From contig SDWI01000041.1 in NCBI GenBank assembly GCA_009193005.1, forward strand, positions 829,508 through 893,507: a stretch of 64,000 nt of DNA, read 5' to 3'. Numbering within the stretch: position 1 is the first letter of the stretch; the number at the start of each line of letters is the position of its first letter. Positions 24,992 through 38,500 of this stretch are shown in pieces. The notes below the pieces were generated by a model, which saw nothing but the letters and a program-made list of their open reading frames with translations, ran no database searches and was not told the origin of the DNA. The position numbers and the translations under genes are program-made. This DNA is from Lamellibrachia luymesi. Its lineage: Eukaryota; Annelida; Polychaeta; Sabellida; Siboglinidae.

Positions 24992-27900
24992 TGAGGAGAA
25001 GTTTGGCAGCTCTATGTGTTTGTTTTCATGGTACAGCCAGAAAATAAATAAGTCAAAGGCTACTGGCGTCGCTAAACTGCTCCGAAAGAGCCGAATTCGA
25101 AGATGGTTATGCGGTATCACTTGCTGCTAGCTAAATTGACACAGCCATCACTCGCTATAGTATCGCGAGTGAAACTATACTGAAGCATTGCATAGAAATC
25201 ATTGACTGAATGTAAACCCAAATCATCATTGACGTCACAAAACCATGTGATTGCTCATCTCATTAACTTCGAATTTTATGTGCGCTTTGTGAGTCAGATG
25301 CATTAAACATCTAATTTTACCTACAAATAAATTTGTCCTAATTTTTTTATTTTGGCATGTAGTACATACAATATTAAACTTTGTGCACACACAGAAAAAC
25401 ATTTTAGCTAGTGCCTTGTTGTTAGTCCCTTTAACCAGCATGACCGATAAGCCATGAGCTGTTCTATGAAAATCAGGTAACCAAGACTGCTTGACGTATT
25501 AAATGAGGCTGGCATATACAGAACCAACGCAAAGTCTCAAACAAACATGCAATTTTGTCAGAAAGAGGGAGTAGGTTAGTAAACAAAGGCCAAAGTATGT
25601 TACATAAGTTGAGTTTGGATGCAAACAGCATAGGCCCAAAACCACGACTTTTGTTTCCATTTAAAGAGGCATAAAAAAATCCCTGTTTTGTCAGAACATT
25701 TCAGCATTTGAAAATAGGTGCCACAAAACCTTAGAAAAAATTAGTGTCTTCTAAATATGTTTTTTCTGAGCAACAGGCGATAAGCAAATCATGCCAAGGG
25801 GCACCTTTTTGTACATTTCTGTGGAGGGGTGGAAGACACAGTAGGTACATTTCTGAAGTTGTTGACAATTGAAAACAGCCCCTCTGATTGTCGCTAACAC
25901 CTCCATCATCCTCATTTACTTTTAGAGCATTTTATGTTTTCCCAGAACTTGATTAAATTTTAAAAGTTAAAATTTTTGTCTAGTCACTGTAGCCACAGAA
26001 GCGAAACATAGTACGTCTGCTTGTTTCTCTAGGACACCGGGATTGGCATGACGAAGGAAGAGCTGATTTCTAACCTCGGAACGATTGCCAAGTCAGGATC
26101 TACGGTGAGTTTGTGAAATAATGCTGGAAATTTGTAGCAATGTGGTGGGGTGGGTGTGGATTTCAAGTCGTCATTTCCTGCCCACTTTACATGCTTGAGT
26201 GCTGTTTATACTGCATGTCATTGATGTCATAAACTGATTTCTCTTTTACTCGTGATATTTCCATATATAAATAGATCAACATAAATAGGTCATCAAAAAT
26301 AGGTCAGCGTCATCTGCATTGGCTTTAAGACATTGGAGACATTATTTGAGTTTTTCATGGCAATATCTAGGCAACATTTTAGGTTCTGTTTGTAGATAAT
26401 GTAAAACAAAAATATGTTTCTTGTAACACGTTGAAAATAATAGTAGGAATGGCATATCATTTTAATTTTGTTGTTATTGTGTTGTGTTATGGCAAATATA
26501 AACCTCACTTCAGAAAATGTTAACTGCTGATTTTATGATTGTGCATGTTTATTTAACTTTACTGTGCATTCCTAGATGCAACTTGTGCCTCCCAAATGAC
26601 AGCCTTCAGGGCCCAACCACTTTCCTTCCTTCCTTCAGCCTTGGTCATTTCAAGCATTCCTATTGGTTGACCATGCCAAATGAAGCCCTCACAACCCCTA
26701 TAGGTCTTATGCAAAGTTAAAATTAAACCTAACTCCCTGCTTGCTAACAATCGTAACATATCAGTAGATTGATGAATTGGTGCATGTTAGATGTTTCACC
26801 ATCATAATGCTCAGTACAATGCCAACAACACTACTTTGTTTGGTGACCTTTGACCTGGCTGACCTATGACCTACTTACTACAGGAGTTCCTGCAGCAGCT
26901 GGGGGAGAAGGATGGAGCGGTGAACAAGAACATTATTGGTCAGTTTGGCGTGGGGTTCTATTCAACCTTTATGGTCAGTGATAGCGTCGACGTCTACACA
27001 CGCTCCTGCAAACCAGACTCGGTCGGCTACAGTTGGCACTCCGATGGGTAGGTGGCGCCACTTTTTCCTGTCAGCGATTTAGTTATTCCAATTTGTAGAA
27101 TTTTTTTAATTGTCCTTCCAAAGGCGTCTAGTAGGTGGCACCACATATACAGAAATATTGTTAGTCCAAATGTCAAAATCATAGTAACAATGTTGCCAAA
27201 TTGTGGCAATCTTGCTCATTCCCTTTTTGAGTCCATAGTATGGCCAGAGGTTTTGATGCAAAAATCACTGATCTTGCTCATTCGGTTTTTAGGTTCACAA
27301 ACTGCAAAAGAATGCTAAAATTACCTGCCTTGAGTTGATGAATGTTGCTCTAAGAAGAAACCTTTTGTGTGACAGTCTAGGGACATATAACATCTCAGAA
27401 GCCGAGGGGGTGGATAGGGGCACAAAGATCACCCTTCATCTCAAGGGCGATTGTTACGACTTTGCCAAGGAAGAAATGATCAAGGGTTCGTATTGTTTTG
27501 TTTGAAATACTGACATTTTCTTTATTGAAAGATAAACAAGATTCAAGGCTATTTTCATAAGCATATACCTTTACTTGATATATTGATACCTTTACTTGAT
27601 ATATTGATAAATTATGGTTAGTTAAAAGTTTTTGGCAGTGCATAAATGTGGTAAAACTAGGAATAACTCAGCCTTGAGTGAAGCAGGCATCTGGAGAGCA
27701 ACAAAAAATACGACAATTTTGATTCGTGTTTGCTCAGATAAAAACACTTCATCTCCATACTGAGGCCACTGAGATCTGGTGGATAAACGAATGTCGTGGT
27801 TTTTGCTGAAATCAACTTGATGGATTACAGATTTCTGGCCACTCATATTCCGACTTGAGCATTTGGCTCTAATTAACAGATGCACCATTGTTATCTGAGC

Positions 27901-30900
27901 TGCATGTTGCATCACATATCTATAATTAGATGTGCATCACTGTAGTCAAAAATTAAATACTAAGAAATTATCTAAGAATGGCTGAATGGACCGGTGTTGA
28001 TGGCAGAAGTCCTATTTTCCTTTTCCCAGTTAGGATTATCCCTGACAATAAGTCTTGGTGCTATAAGGACACAGACCACTATTTTTCCCATTTGGTGACC
28101 TTTGTAAATTTTTTTTATGTAATTGTAGATTAGCTTCACTAAGAATTTACAGAAATACCTCCAAGTCTCCTTCGCTGAAATACATTTAATGGCTTATTTT
28201 TCCACCGAAAGAATGTAGACAACCCTTCCTTATGCAGTGACTGTAAAAATTTAACCCAAACCTTGGTAATGTTGTAGTGGTTTCTGATGGTTGTGCATTT
28301 ATTGCAGAGGTTATCAAAAAATACAGCAACTTTGTTGGCGTTCCAATCTATTTGAATGGCAAGAAAGTGAATGTTATTCAGGTAAGTGGACTTGTTTTAT
28401 GCAGGTACCATTGTTGTATTGAGGTATATATATATGAATATCTTTGTGGCTATAGCTGAACATTGCTAGCTCCTTCGAGTTTAATTTAATTCATAGGTGT
28501 AAATTACTGATACATTTGTCGCAATACACAATTGTACGGTGCATGGAGCTGGCAATGAATGAATATTTAGCTGAATGGTAATGGATAATTAGCTGACTTG
28601 CAATGGATATCTGGCTGCAGACGGAGCTGGCAATTTATAGATGAGTAGCTGTTGTGCAGTATTTACATAATGGCTGAGTATTTTCTTTTTCTGCCCTGTG
28701 GCAGGTCCTTGGCTCCATTCTCTTTTTTCTCCACTATTTCCAGTCTTCTGCCTGTCTGCCTGTTCATGTCTTCATATTTTTATTTCAGTCTGTCCAATAT
28801 GTCTATTTGTTTCCTCTCACCAATCTTTTTCTTTGTAACCAACTTCATAAGTGCTTCACTTCTCATGATGTGCCCTAACCTGTTTTCCTGCCTCTAGGGA
28901 CACTACATTCTGTTCCAATGTTTTAATATCCTTTTCTTCAGTCTTATTCATTGCTTTGGTTCACTTGCTTGACTTAAATACCTATGCCATAGTGACCCCT
29001 CGCTGACCTCCATTCTGTTCTATTTATGGCATGCCGCTCTGCTGTCAACAGTCGATGTTATATCTTTGCATAGGCAAACGTACCCAAACTACCTGAGTCT
29101 TCTGTGTTTGATGACATCTGTGATAGATTCAGGAATAAAGGTGTCCTCTCTTATCTTGACATTTTTTAATATGTCCGCCCTGGTAACACCTCTAACAGAC
29201 TGCAGGTTTCGATTAGTAGCATTTTATTCACAAACATGAATTGGTATCAGAACAAAATCAATAAATAGATCAGCTGGGGAAAGATGTGGTCTAGGCATTA
29301 ATATTAAGACTCGACACCCTCCTATGCTATAAGAATGGTGAACTTCGCATACTTTTCAGTTACTGTCATTAAATTTCATGTTTTGTAGGCGCTCTGGTCA
29401 GCTGAAACTCGTGACATCACAGAAGAGATGCATGAAGAGTTCTACAGGTTCATCTCGAACTCATTTGACAAACCTCGTTTCTACCTGCACTACAAGGCAG
29501 ACGCTCCCCTCAACATCCGAGCCCTCTTCTATGTCCCCGAGTACAAGCCCAGTAAGTTGTTGGCGGGTACCACGGAGGGGAGGGGTCTGTCCACAAGCAT
29601 TTTGGGATTGTGTTGTCATGTGATCAGAAGACAGTTTTTGTTGGAGTGTATTGTAGGAAATTTGGTTATAATAATAGAGAGCGTGACAGCCAGTAGAGAG
29701 CATGAAAGCCAATAGAGAATGTGACAGCCAATGCAGAGCATGATGGCCAATAGAGAGTGTGACAGCCAATAGAGAGCATGATGGCCAATAGAGAGTGTGA
29801 CAGCCAATAGAGAGTGTGACAGCCAATAGAGAGTGTGATGGCCAATAGAGAGTGTGATGGCCAATAGAGAGTGTGACCGCTAATAGAGAGCATGACGGCC
29901 AATAGAGAGTGTGACAACCAATAGAGAGTGTGATGGCCAATAGAGAGCATGATGGCCAATATAGAGCATGACGGCCAATAGAGAGTGTGATGGCCAATAG
30001 AGAGTATGATGGCCAATAGAGAGTGTGACGGCCAATAGAGAGTGTGATGGCCAATAGAGCAATAGAGAGCATGACGGCCAATAGAGAATGTGACGGTCAG
30101 TAAAGCAATAGAGAGCTTGACGGCCAAGAGAGAGTGCTGGAGAGCAGGATGCATGACAGCCAATAGAGAGAATGACGGCCAATAGAGAGTGTGACAGCCA
30201 ATAGAGAGTATGATGGCCAATAGAGAGCTTGACAGCCAATAGAGAATGCTGGAGAACAGGATGCATGACAGCCAATAGAGAGAATGACGGCCAATAGAGA
30301 GTGTGACAGCCAATAGAGAGTATGATGGCCAATAGAGAGCATGACGGCCAATAGAGAGCATGATGGCCAATAGAGAGTGACAGCCAATAGAGAGCATGAC
30401 GGCCAATAGAGAGTGTGACAGCCAATAGAGAGTATGATGTCCAATAGAGAGCATGACAGCCAATAGAGAGCATGACAGCCAATAGAGAGCATGACAGTCA
30501 ATAGAGAGCATGACAGCCAATAGAGAGTGTGACAGCCAATAGAGAGTATGATGTCCAATAGAGAGCATGACAGCCAATAGAGAGTGTGATGGCCAATAGA
30601 GAGCATGACGGCCAATAGAGAGTGTGACAGCCAATAGAGAGTATGACGGCCAAGCATGACAGTCAATAGAGAGCATGACGGCCAATAGAGAGCATGACAG
30701 CCAATAGAGAACATGACAGCCACCAGAACTGAGACTTATGGTGTGTGTTGCAGCCCTGTTTGACATGAGTCGTGAGACGGACGTTGCTGTAACTCTTTAC
30801 AGTCGCAAGGTGATGATCATTGCCAAGGCCAATCACATTCTGCCTCGGTGGCTGCGCTTCGTTAAAGGTAGGTGGTCATGTTGTCTTTGTCTCCAACATC

Positions 30901-32463
30901 ACATCACGTCCAGTCACACCTTAGCTCTGTCTACTGTGTATCATTCATGCAGTACTGTCATCTTGACTGCAAATTAATTGAATCAAACTAAAGCTGTATT
31001 TACCCAAAGCAATACACTGCTATGATGACATGATTTTTGCATTGTCAAATAAACATATCACAGGGTTGCTATTAATTCATTACTTAAAATTCCTGTCATC
31101 GTCGTGACCCATCACTTCATGTAAACTCTTCTTCCACAGCTCATTTAGCCAATCATGAATCAGGTCCATTGTTGTTCATATCTATAGTTTAAGTGCAGTC
31201 GGTTTAGAGTGCATATTTTTGCTAAATCATCGAAACAGTTGACTTTAATCGCTAGATTAAGTAACTTGCAAAAATGATGAGATCTTTTTCGCAAGGTTTC
31301 GGTTCAGAACAGGGTAATGCATTTGCACAAACGATGTCATAGTTGAGACTAGATTCCTGGGTCATTGTGGATTCATCTGGTCCTAGTCAAATCATATTTT
31401 CCAAAAGTTTTAAGAAGACCTTATTCGAGTCATGTAAGATAAAAAAAATTCTTCCGATAAATGATCTCCATTTGATTATTCTGTCACTAGTGAGTTCTGC
31501 AGATAGATCACCAACACTTTGAGTCCATGACATGATTTACCCCTCTTTTACTTCCCCTGGCATAGACACCAGATAGAAGAGACCAATAACGTAAAGTTGT
31601 GTCTCTTCCAGAAGACACGGGCAATGTGGTGGGGCAAACATAGTTGCCTAAGCTTCAAAACGACTGCAGGTTCACCTGAACCCTGATCCTCCCAATTGGC
31701 AGTCCGGCGCACCAACCTGTGCCCCCCCCAATGTGTTTACATGCATGCATGTCATCTATACATGCACATACATGTCATTGGTACCTGTGTCGTTGACAGG
31801 TGTGGTGGACAGTGAGGACATTCCCCTCAATCTCAGTCGCGAACTTCTCCAGGACAGCGCCCTCATCCGGTGAGAAACCTTTCCCTTCTCTAGGGACCCT
31901 GGCTATATGCTCTATATTTGTTCATATATATTATTTTTTATGGTGCAGTATTATTTGATTGTTTTAATTTGGCATACCGTATTCGACCTATTAAGTGTAC
32001 ATGCCTTAATTAGCATACACCCCCTTTTTTAATCAGCAGGATCCATAATTATTGTAAGTTGACTAGTTTGGAACAACTGAAAAGTGTCACCATCTGGTAT
32101 TAGACAATTGGCATCACTTTTCATTTGTTCTACGTTAGTCACCAAATGACACTAGTGTTAAACAGTTACCTTATTTTCTAAAGAAACAATATTATTTTGG
32201 TGTACGCTTATAAGAACAGATTCCTTGACATTTTTTATGGCCCAATTTTTTTCATGCATACTGTACACATATTGGGTTTAATACAGTACATAGATTTTAA
32301 TATTTCAACAGAATTAACAGCGACCAGTTGTTTTGCCGATGCAATGTTCATTGGGAATTTTATAATTATATTTACAGAATCTTTCTTTTCAGAGGCCGTG
32401 TGCAGAATCTCAAAACATTTAAAATTGGATGTTGCATTTGACAAAGATGTGTGCATGTGTGTG

Positions 32464-32514
<51 letters not shown>

Positions 32515-35500
32515 CTAATCAAATGGTACAATTTGATCACCAAACAAATAAAAGGCTCCTACATCGTTGAATTTGTCATGAAAAAAGGTCTTCAATGTTC
32601 AAAGTATTGGTTTTAAAAAGACCACATGGAGGGAAATCAAAGGAGATTTTCAAAACCAGCATATTCAAAGATTATGCTAATTCTGTTCTGCTGATTAATT
32701 ATACGCATGAAAACTATATTTCCTTGATGTGTTGTAAAACCCTCATTTCACATCTAGCGTCAGACCCAATCTTGACTACTTTTCCGTTGTTTATTTACTT
32801 TTAAAAACACATCTTCAGCACATATGCTAACGTGAACATTTGTATATGCATTTATTATTATTTTATTGTAACATAATTGTTTACATTTAATTTTTTTTAT
32901 TATAATTTATATTATTTATGGTAAGACTATTTTTATTTAAAAAAACTCATGGATTATATTTTAGAATAATAATTGTTGGTATTGTTTTTAATGTAATTGT
33001 ATGTTATGGTGGCATGTGATATATAAAGCAATCTCGATTGATTGGGGGCATTATATAAAAACTTATATTTATAATTATTCCCAGAGTATTGCTTGGAGCA
33101 AGTGAATTTTACATCACTCCCTGTGGGGTGTGATGGAAACCCCCCTGCCAACCCTCTGTAGGTGGGATTTATTCCCCCTCCCCTTGTGAAAACAACATTG
33201 TCAGGGCAGTGGGACATGATGACAAACGCCCTTCTTGGTCTCATGGTATTAGCCTCATGTACACCCATAGCAAGTGCCCAATCAATAAGCCCAATCTACC
33301 CCCTCCCTAATGTGACAGTTACTTAATCACCCTGCACCTGGGGTGTGTAAGTTTACCCTGTCTTGCTAGACCAGTGGGGTTGACTATGATGAAGTCCAGG
33401 CAGGACAACTTTTGAAGTCCACTGCCAGCACTTTGACCACTGGTGGGGTAAACAATGTAACCCTGCCATGACCCATGGCTCACCCCCTTGAATGGTGTTT
33501 TAATGACAATCCTCTTCTCTTTACTTCCTGATATTGTCTATTTAAATATACTTGACTCTTGTTCTTGCATCTTTGCTGTCTGTTAATACTTTCTGACAGT
33601 GGTTTTTGTTGGTCTCCTCTTTATCCTTGAAATCTGGGGTGACGCTGGCATTGATACTCATACTCGATTTACGACAAATTTTTTTTTAAATAAGTTAAAA
33701 GGTTCATGATATGTGCCTAAGTTACAATTTATTGTACACAGCAACTACAACCGATTCCATTTTGCAACATCTATTGCCATTGGTTGGAAGCAATGTCAGT
33801 GACGAAAACTAGCCAATGAGATTAAACATTACAAAAGATACACGGTCTGTTGCTCTTATATCAGTGACCCTTATATTTGCAAACGTTTGAGTGCAAAATG
33901 AAGCTGAAGATGTATGTTTACCAGAATAAATGTATTGGATGACAGTAAAAGCGCACATGTTAGTGAAAGTGAGTCATGTTGTGTTACCAGACTATTACGT
34001 ATCTGGAATTAAATAGAAAATTGTCTCCCGTTTCCAGAAATATTTATATAGTTAACTTGGTGAAAATGTGCTTACTAAACTCATAAAAATTCAAGAGTTT
34101 AGAACAACATGTTGTTTAAAAAAAGCCTGACACTTCTTATTAGTTATTGCAATTTTGGCTGGCACTGAAGCAGTTGATGATGTTCTGCTCTGTCTCTGTC
34201 TGCACTTGTGTTATTTCTGTGGCTACTCGACAGAGTTTAATCAGAATTACTTTGAGCCTCAGCTGCAGTCTCCATCTTCTGCAGAATTAAAAAGTCTCAA
34301 GTTTCCACCGAATGAATTTGCAGCTTTTCATCGGTATCAGCATTTCTGCCTTTACCGACCAGTTTTTATGTTCTCAATGTCAAAGTCAGTGTCCGTTAGA
34401 ACTTTTTTGGTAGCGTTTCAAGGAAGCAGTTGAGAATGCGAGCATCTTTAGTGAGAGGTGGTTACAAAAGTGGCTCCATCTGGTGTAATTATATAACCCT
34501 AACCTTAACTACTGTCCACCACTGACAGCAACAACTTCATTCATCATTCGTGCTGTAAATCACATTTTGTAAATTCTAAATAAACATCACATGCAAGAAC
34601 TCTCTACCACTCCTCCATCTACTAACTTATATCCGTTAGTTGTTACTCTACCTTGGTGTTAAAATAAATGCAAAATATTTAATTAATTTATAATTTATGT
34701 TTAAATAGTTTTTATTTGGAATCCCCATTTACTAGGCTTTGACATTTATGGGAGTTTAAATAGTTTTTATTTGGAATCCCCATTTACTCGGTTTTGACAT
34801 GGTAGTAGAAAGCAAACTGGCAGCTGTTTTACAGTGTTGCTCTGCAGAGATGTTGCACAAGAACGATTAAGTCCAAAACCAAAAATAATTTAAGGTTTTT
34901 TAAATGTGACTTGCTATTTACTTCTATTGGACGGCTGAGCTGGGTACTGGGTCAGTAATGTGTTGGCAACAAACCTGGTGAAAGAAAGGTAGTTTGTAGA
35001 TTGCGTGCATAGCTACGTGTACATTGTATGAATGCAAGCAGACGAACGAACGGATGGATAAAAATCACTTCACAATGTATAACATGTAAATGGTAGTTCT
35101 CAGGGTGACATGCCCCCTCGGAATGGGGTGAGTATATATATANTATATATATACCCCTCACCCTAGACTGATGCCCATGTTTTGTTTGGTATGTTCCAGG
35201 AAGCTGCGTTGGGTGCTGACGAATCGCCTGCTGAAGTTCTTCCTCGAGCGAGCCAAGAAGGATCCTGCCATGTACCTCAAATTCTACGAGGACTATGGAC
35301 TGTTCTTCCGTGAGGGCATTGTCACTACCCCAGAGCAGGAGCAGAGGGTAAGTACTCAGTATGGGCTTGCAGCTATATAGGGTGGCTCGCGAGCTGCTTT
35401 GGAGTAGCAAACAAGAATAACTGGTTGTTTGTGCACTGGAATGGAACTTGGACATGTCCGGGCTTCATTTATTTAGTTGAAATCCATATCTTTGACTAGA

Positions 35501-38500
35501 AATTCTTTATATAGTATAAATGAATAAGAAAAATTAATAAGACTAGCTTTCTTGTTTCAGTCAAGTTTCAACACCAAACGATATCTTGTAGATTTCTCTG
35601 GAAATCTCCTTAGCATCAAAAAGTATTTGTGCCTCAACTGCTATAAGTGTTTCATTCAATTTCATACTTGAGGGCTGAACACAAGAAAATATGTGCTTTA
35701 TTAAAAATTTTCATTTGAAACAAATACCTATTAAATGGGATGTGGCAGCATATCTTCTAGAATAAAAAATCTGTATGGGAAAATCATATGGGACATCTGA
35801 ATATGTGGTAGGTCTGTATATCAAGGAACATTTAACATGCACCCTTATGTTTGAAGTCTACACAGCCACATATCCAGAGTCACAGTCCTGCTCCTGGTCA
35901 TTAGTCTGACCATTAGTATGGACAGACCCCCAGCTGGTCTCTTGACCAGTTGATGTCCACTTGCACTTAAGAAGCTTGACTGGCCCCTTTGGCTGTCTTC
36001 ACAGGTGCTTAGATCAGAGGAAATACCAAGTGTTTGCCTCAGAGAGACTTGGGCCAGATGTAGAACAGAAGTATTTCATGTTACAATATCAACAACATCA
36101 GCTGTAAAACTTCATTTATACAGTCCACAAGAAAGGGACATGTTGCCAGAATTAAATCTAAAAATCATGAGTGACAGTTTAATGTTAATGTTAGTGTTGA
36201 AATAAGTTGTTTTGTTATTTTCTAAAAAATGTAATTAACATTTCATCATTATTTTACTTATTTATCCTCGTCACGCCCAAGTTGATACATAAGGCCACGT
36301 AGTAACTCCCCCATTTTGTACAATCTTTAGCTGCGTTCTCTGTCATCTTCCAAGAACTCCATCCCAGTCGGTTCCTCTCTACTTCCTTCTCCATGTTAAT
36401 TTTGGCCTTTTTCTTTCCCTTTTCCCGTCAGGGGCCCAGGTTAGTGTTACTGTTGTGTTATTCCCGTCCCTCCTAAGTGTGTGGACGATCCATCTCAATC
36501 ATCTGTTTTTGATGTCTTCTGACATCGGTGGCATAATTTTATCACACATTAATTATTTCATGCTTAAGATTTTGTTGTTATGAATTTATGCAAGATTTGA
36601 GATGTTTCGATGACAGTAATTTTTCATCAAATACGTACCTGTGGAGCAAAGGCCAGAAGTACATTAGTACTTAATTAGCCAGATGTACATGTATACTTAA
36701 TTAGCCAGAAGTACATGTGTACTTAATTAGCCAGTAGTATATGTGTACTTAATTAGCCAGATGTACATGCCTACTTAATTAGCCAGAAGTACATGTGTAC
36801 TTAATTAGCCAGATGTACATGTGTACTTAAATAGCCAGAAGTACATGTGTACTTAATTAGCCAGATGTACATGCCTACTTAATTAGCCAGAAGTACATGT
36901 GTACTTAATTAGCCAGATGTACATGTGTACTTAAATAGCCAGATGTACATGTGTACTTAATTAGCCAGATGTACATGTGTACTTAATTAGCAAAATGTTT
37001 GGCACAATGGATAAATGCAGCTTAACAAAGATAAAATGTAGATATCAAACAATGTTGAAACAGGGCCATTTTGTCGCATGCACGCATGCACGCATGCACG
37101 CACGCACGCATGCACACACTTGTCTCCAAATTTCTCTGATGTTCATCTTGTGCTAGTAGTTGTGGTATTTTTTTCTGAAAGATTACTTTACTAACTGCTA
37201 TGTTATGCTAGACATATTCTCTAGTAAATTTGGCTAGATAATATTGACCAGTGCCACTTTTTCAGGACTAACGTCACTGCAATGATTCATCACTTTATAT
37301 CATTTACGGAAAATGTCATGGGTGGCAGTGCATGTGATTTATGTCCATTCTGGCTTCAGTCCCTATAATTACTATATCCCTAAAATCCTGCAGGAAAAAA
37401 AAACGCTTAGTAATTTCTTAACCTTTGTCCTTGCTCAAGGTCACACAGAGTCGGTCCCTTGGTTCTGCAGCTGTTATTTAATCTTGTAGGGATCAGCAGT
37501 TAATTGTCTAGATTGTGCGTCACTAACTTAGGCGGAACACGTCACATTTAATCTGTTAATTTAGCTTGATACATCAATGTAAAAGAATCAGATGCAAGAC
37601 TGTTCGCCTATGGGATGCAGACATCGTTAATCAGAGATATTTCTTCTTCTTCTGATGCAAACATCATTAATCAGAGAACAATTTCTTAGTGTGGCGATTG
37701 AATGTCATGGCAACTAATGACTTAATTTATCTCCAATATCATTATCTGATTCTCTATCACGTGGGTTGTATCGAAAGTTTGTTTTTATGAGTGAGAAGAA
37801 CTCATGTTGGATGAGGTTGGTTTTGCACGTGGCAGAAAAACTGTTTATTTCGTGAGTCATCAAATCAAGAACTAAAGTGGTGATCCAGCTGGATTTTGTA
37901 GCAATTTAAAGCAAGATTCTGGTTAGTTAACCATATTTCTTGGTCACATTGCATGCATAGGTTTTCTCATTCGGTTTTGTCATGCATCAAATCAGTTTTG
38001 GGTTGTGAGTTATGTTACTGGTTTGATAAATAGTGATTTTATACAACTGGTATGGGTGATATTTCACAAGAAATTCTTATCTTTTCGTGTGGATTCCACC
38101 TTAATTATTATGCTAATTCAGATTGCCTCACTGCCGTTACACTGCCAGATTTATGTTCTATTAAATTGGTGCACATGTATACATACTTTTGTTAGGAATA
38201 AAGTATCATTTTCAATGTTATATGCAAAAATTACATCTGTATTTTTTTTTCAGGTTTTTATACTGATTTAATATAATCAAAGTTTATATTCAATATAATC
38301 AAAGTTTAAAGTTAATTCGAATTGCACCGTATAAACTGATAAAAGTTAACTCTTATATTACGAATAAGTCAAATGCTCGGATGACATCTGGGTGCATATA
38401 TAATTTCCATCACAGTGAAAAGTACACTTTGTGTCCAGGCGATGATGTGTCCAGCCGATGATGTGTCCAGCCGATGATGTGTCCAGGCGATGATGTGTGC

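Larger units (their letters stand above)
23281..25430. mobile_element. Nested TTAA element with AGGG-type termini (Kolobok/T2 or piggyBac-like)
   Basis: The insertion is flanked by TTAA at 23277-23280 and 25431-25434, precisely duplicating a TTAA of the host MITE. Its ends AGAGAATAACAACAACG and, inverted, AGGGACTAACAACAAGG match at 14 of 17 bases. TTAA plus AGGG-type ends are known for Kolobok/T2 elements; piggyBac also uses TTAA. It carries a THAP-like remnant but no full transposase. An overlapping 139-codon minus frame (23577-23996) has no recognised homologue. Confidence 0.75.
23116..25660. mobile_element. TTAA-type MITE, copies B and C, split by a nested insertion
   Basis: The left half (23116-23280) starts AGCGAAACAAAAGTC after TTAG, and the right half (25431-25660) ends GACTTTTGTTTCCAT before TTAA. 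In copy A the two halves are contiguous (ACATGTTAACCAGC), so they are one element interrupted at an internal TTAA. Confidence 0.8.
22767..26032 (+). other. TRAP1 intron 4 with nested transposons
   Basis: 3.27 kb. A TTAA MITE (23116-25660) is split by a 2.15-kb TTAA element (23281-25430). The remainder on both sides is unique AT-rich sequence without a supported exon. Confidence 0.8.

Noticed and set aside
27381..27485. TRAP1 exon 7 starting at the TAG acceptor at 27379-27380
   Set aside because: It puts exon 7 out of frame with a stop after three codons; the acceptor at 27375 restores the conserved sequence.
29461..30766. Long minus-strand open frames (up to 366 codons) rich in SIGHHTLYW-type repeats
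   Set aside because: They are the reverse reading of the 19-bp array. All three frames are open because the unit has no stop and is not a multiple of three; they also overlap real TRAP1 exons.
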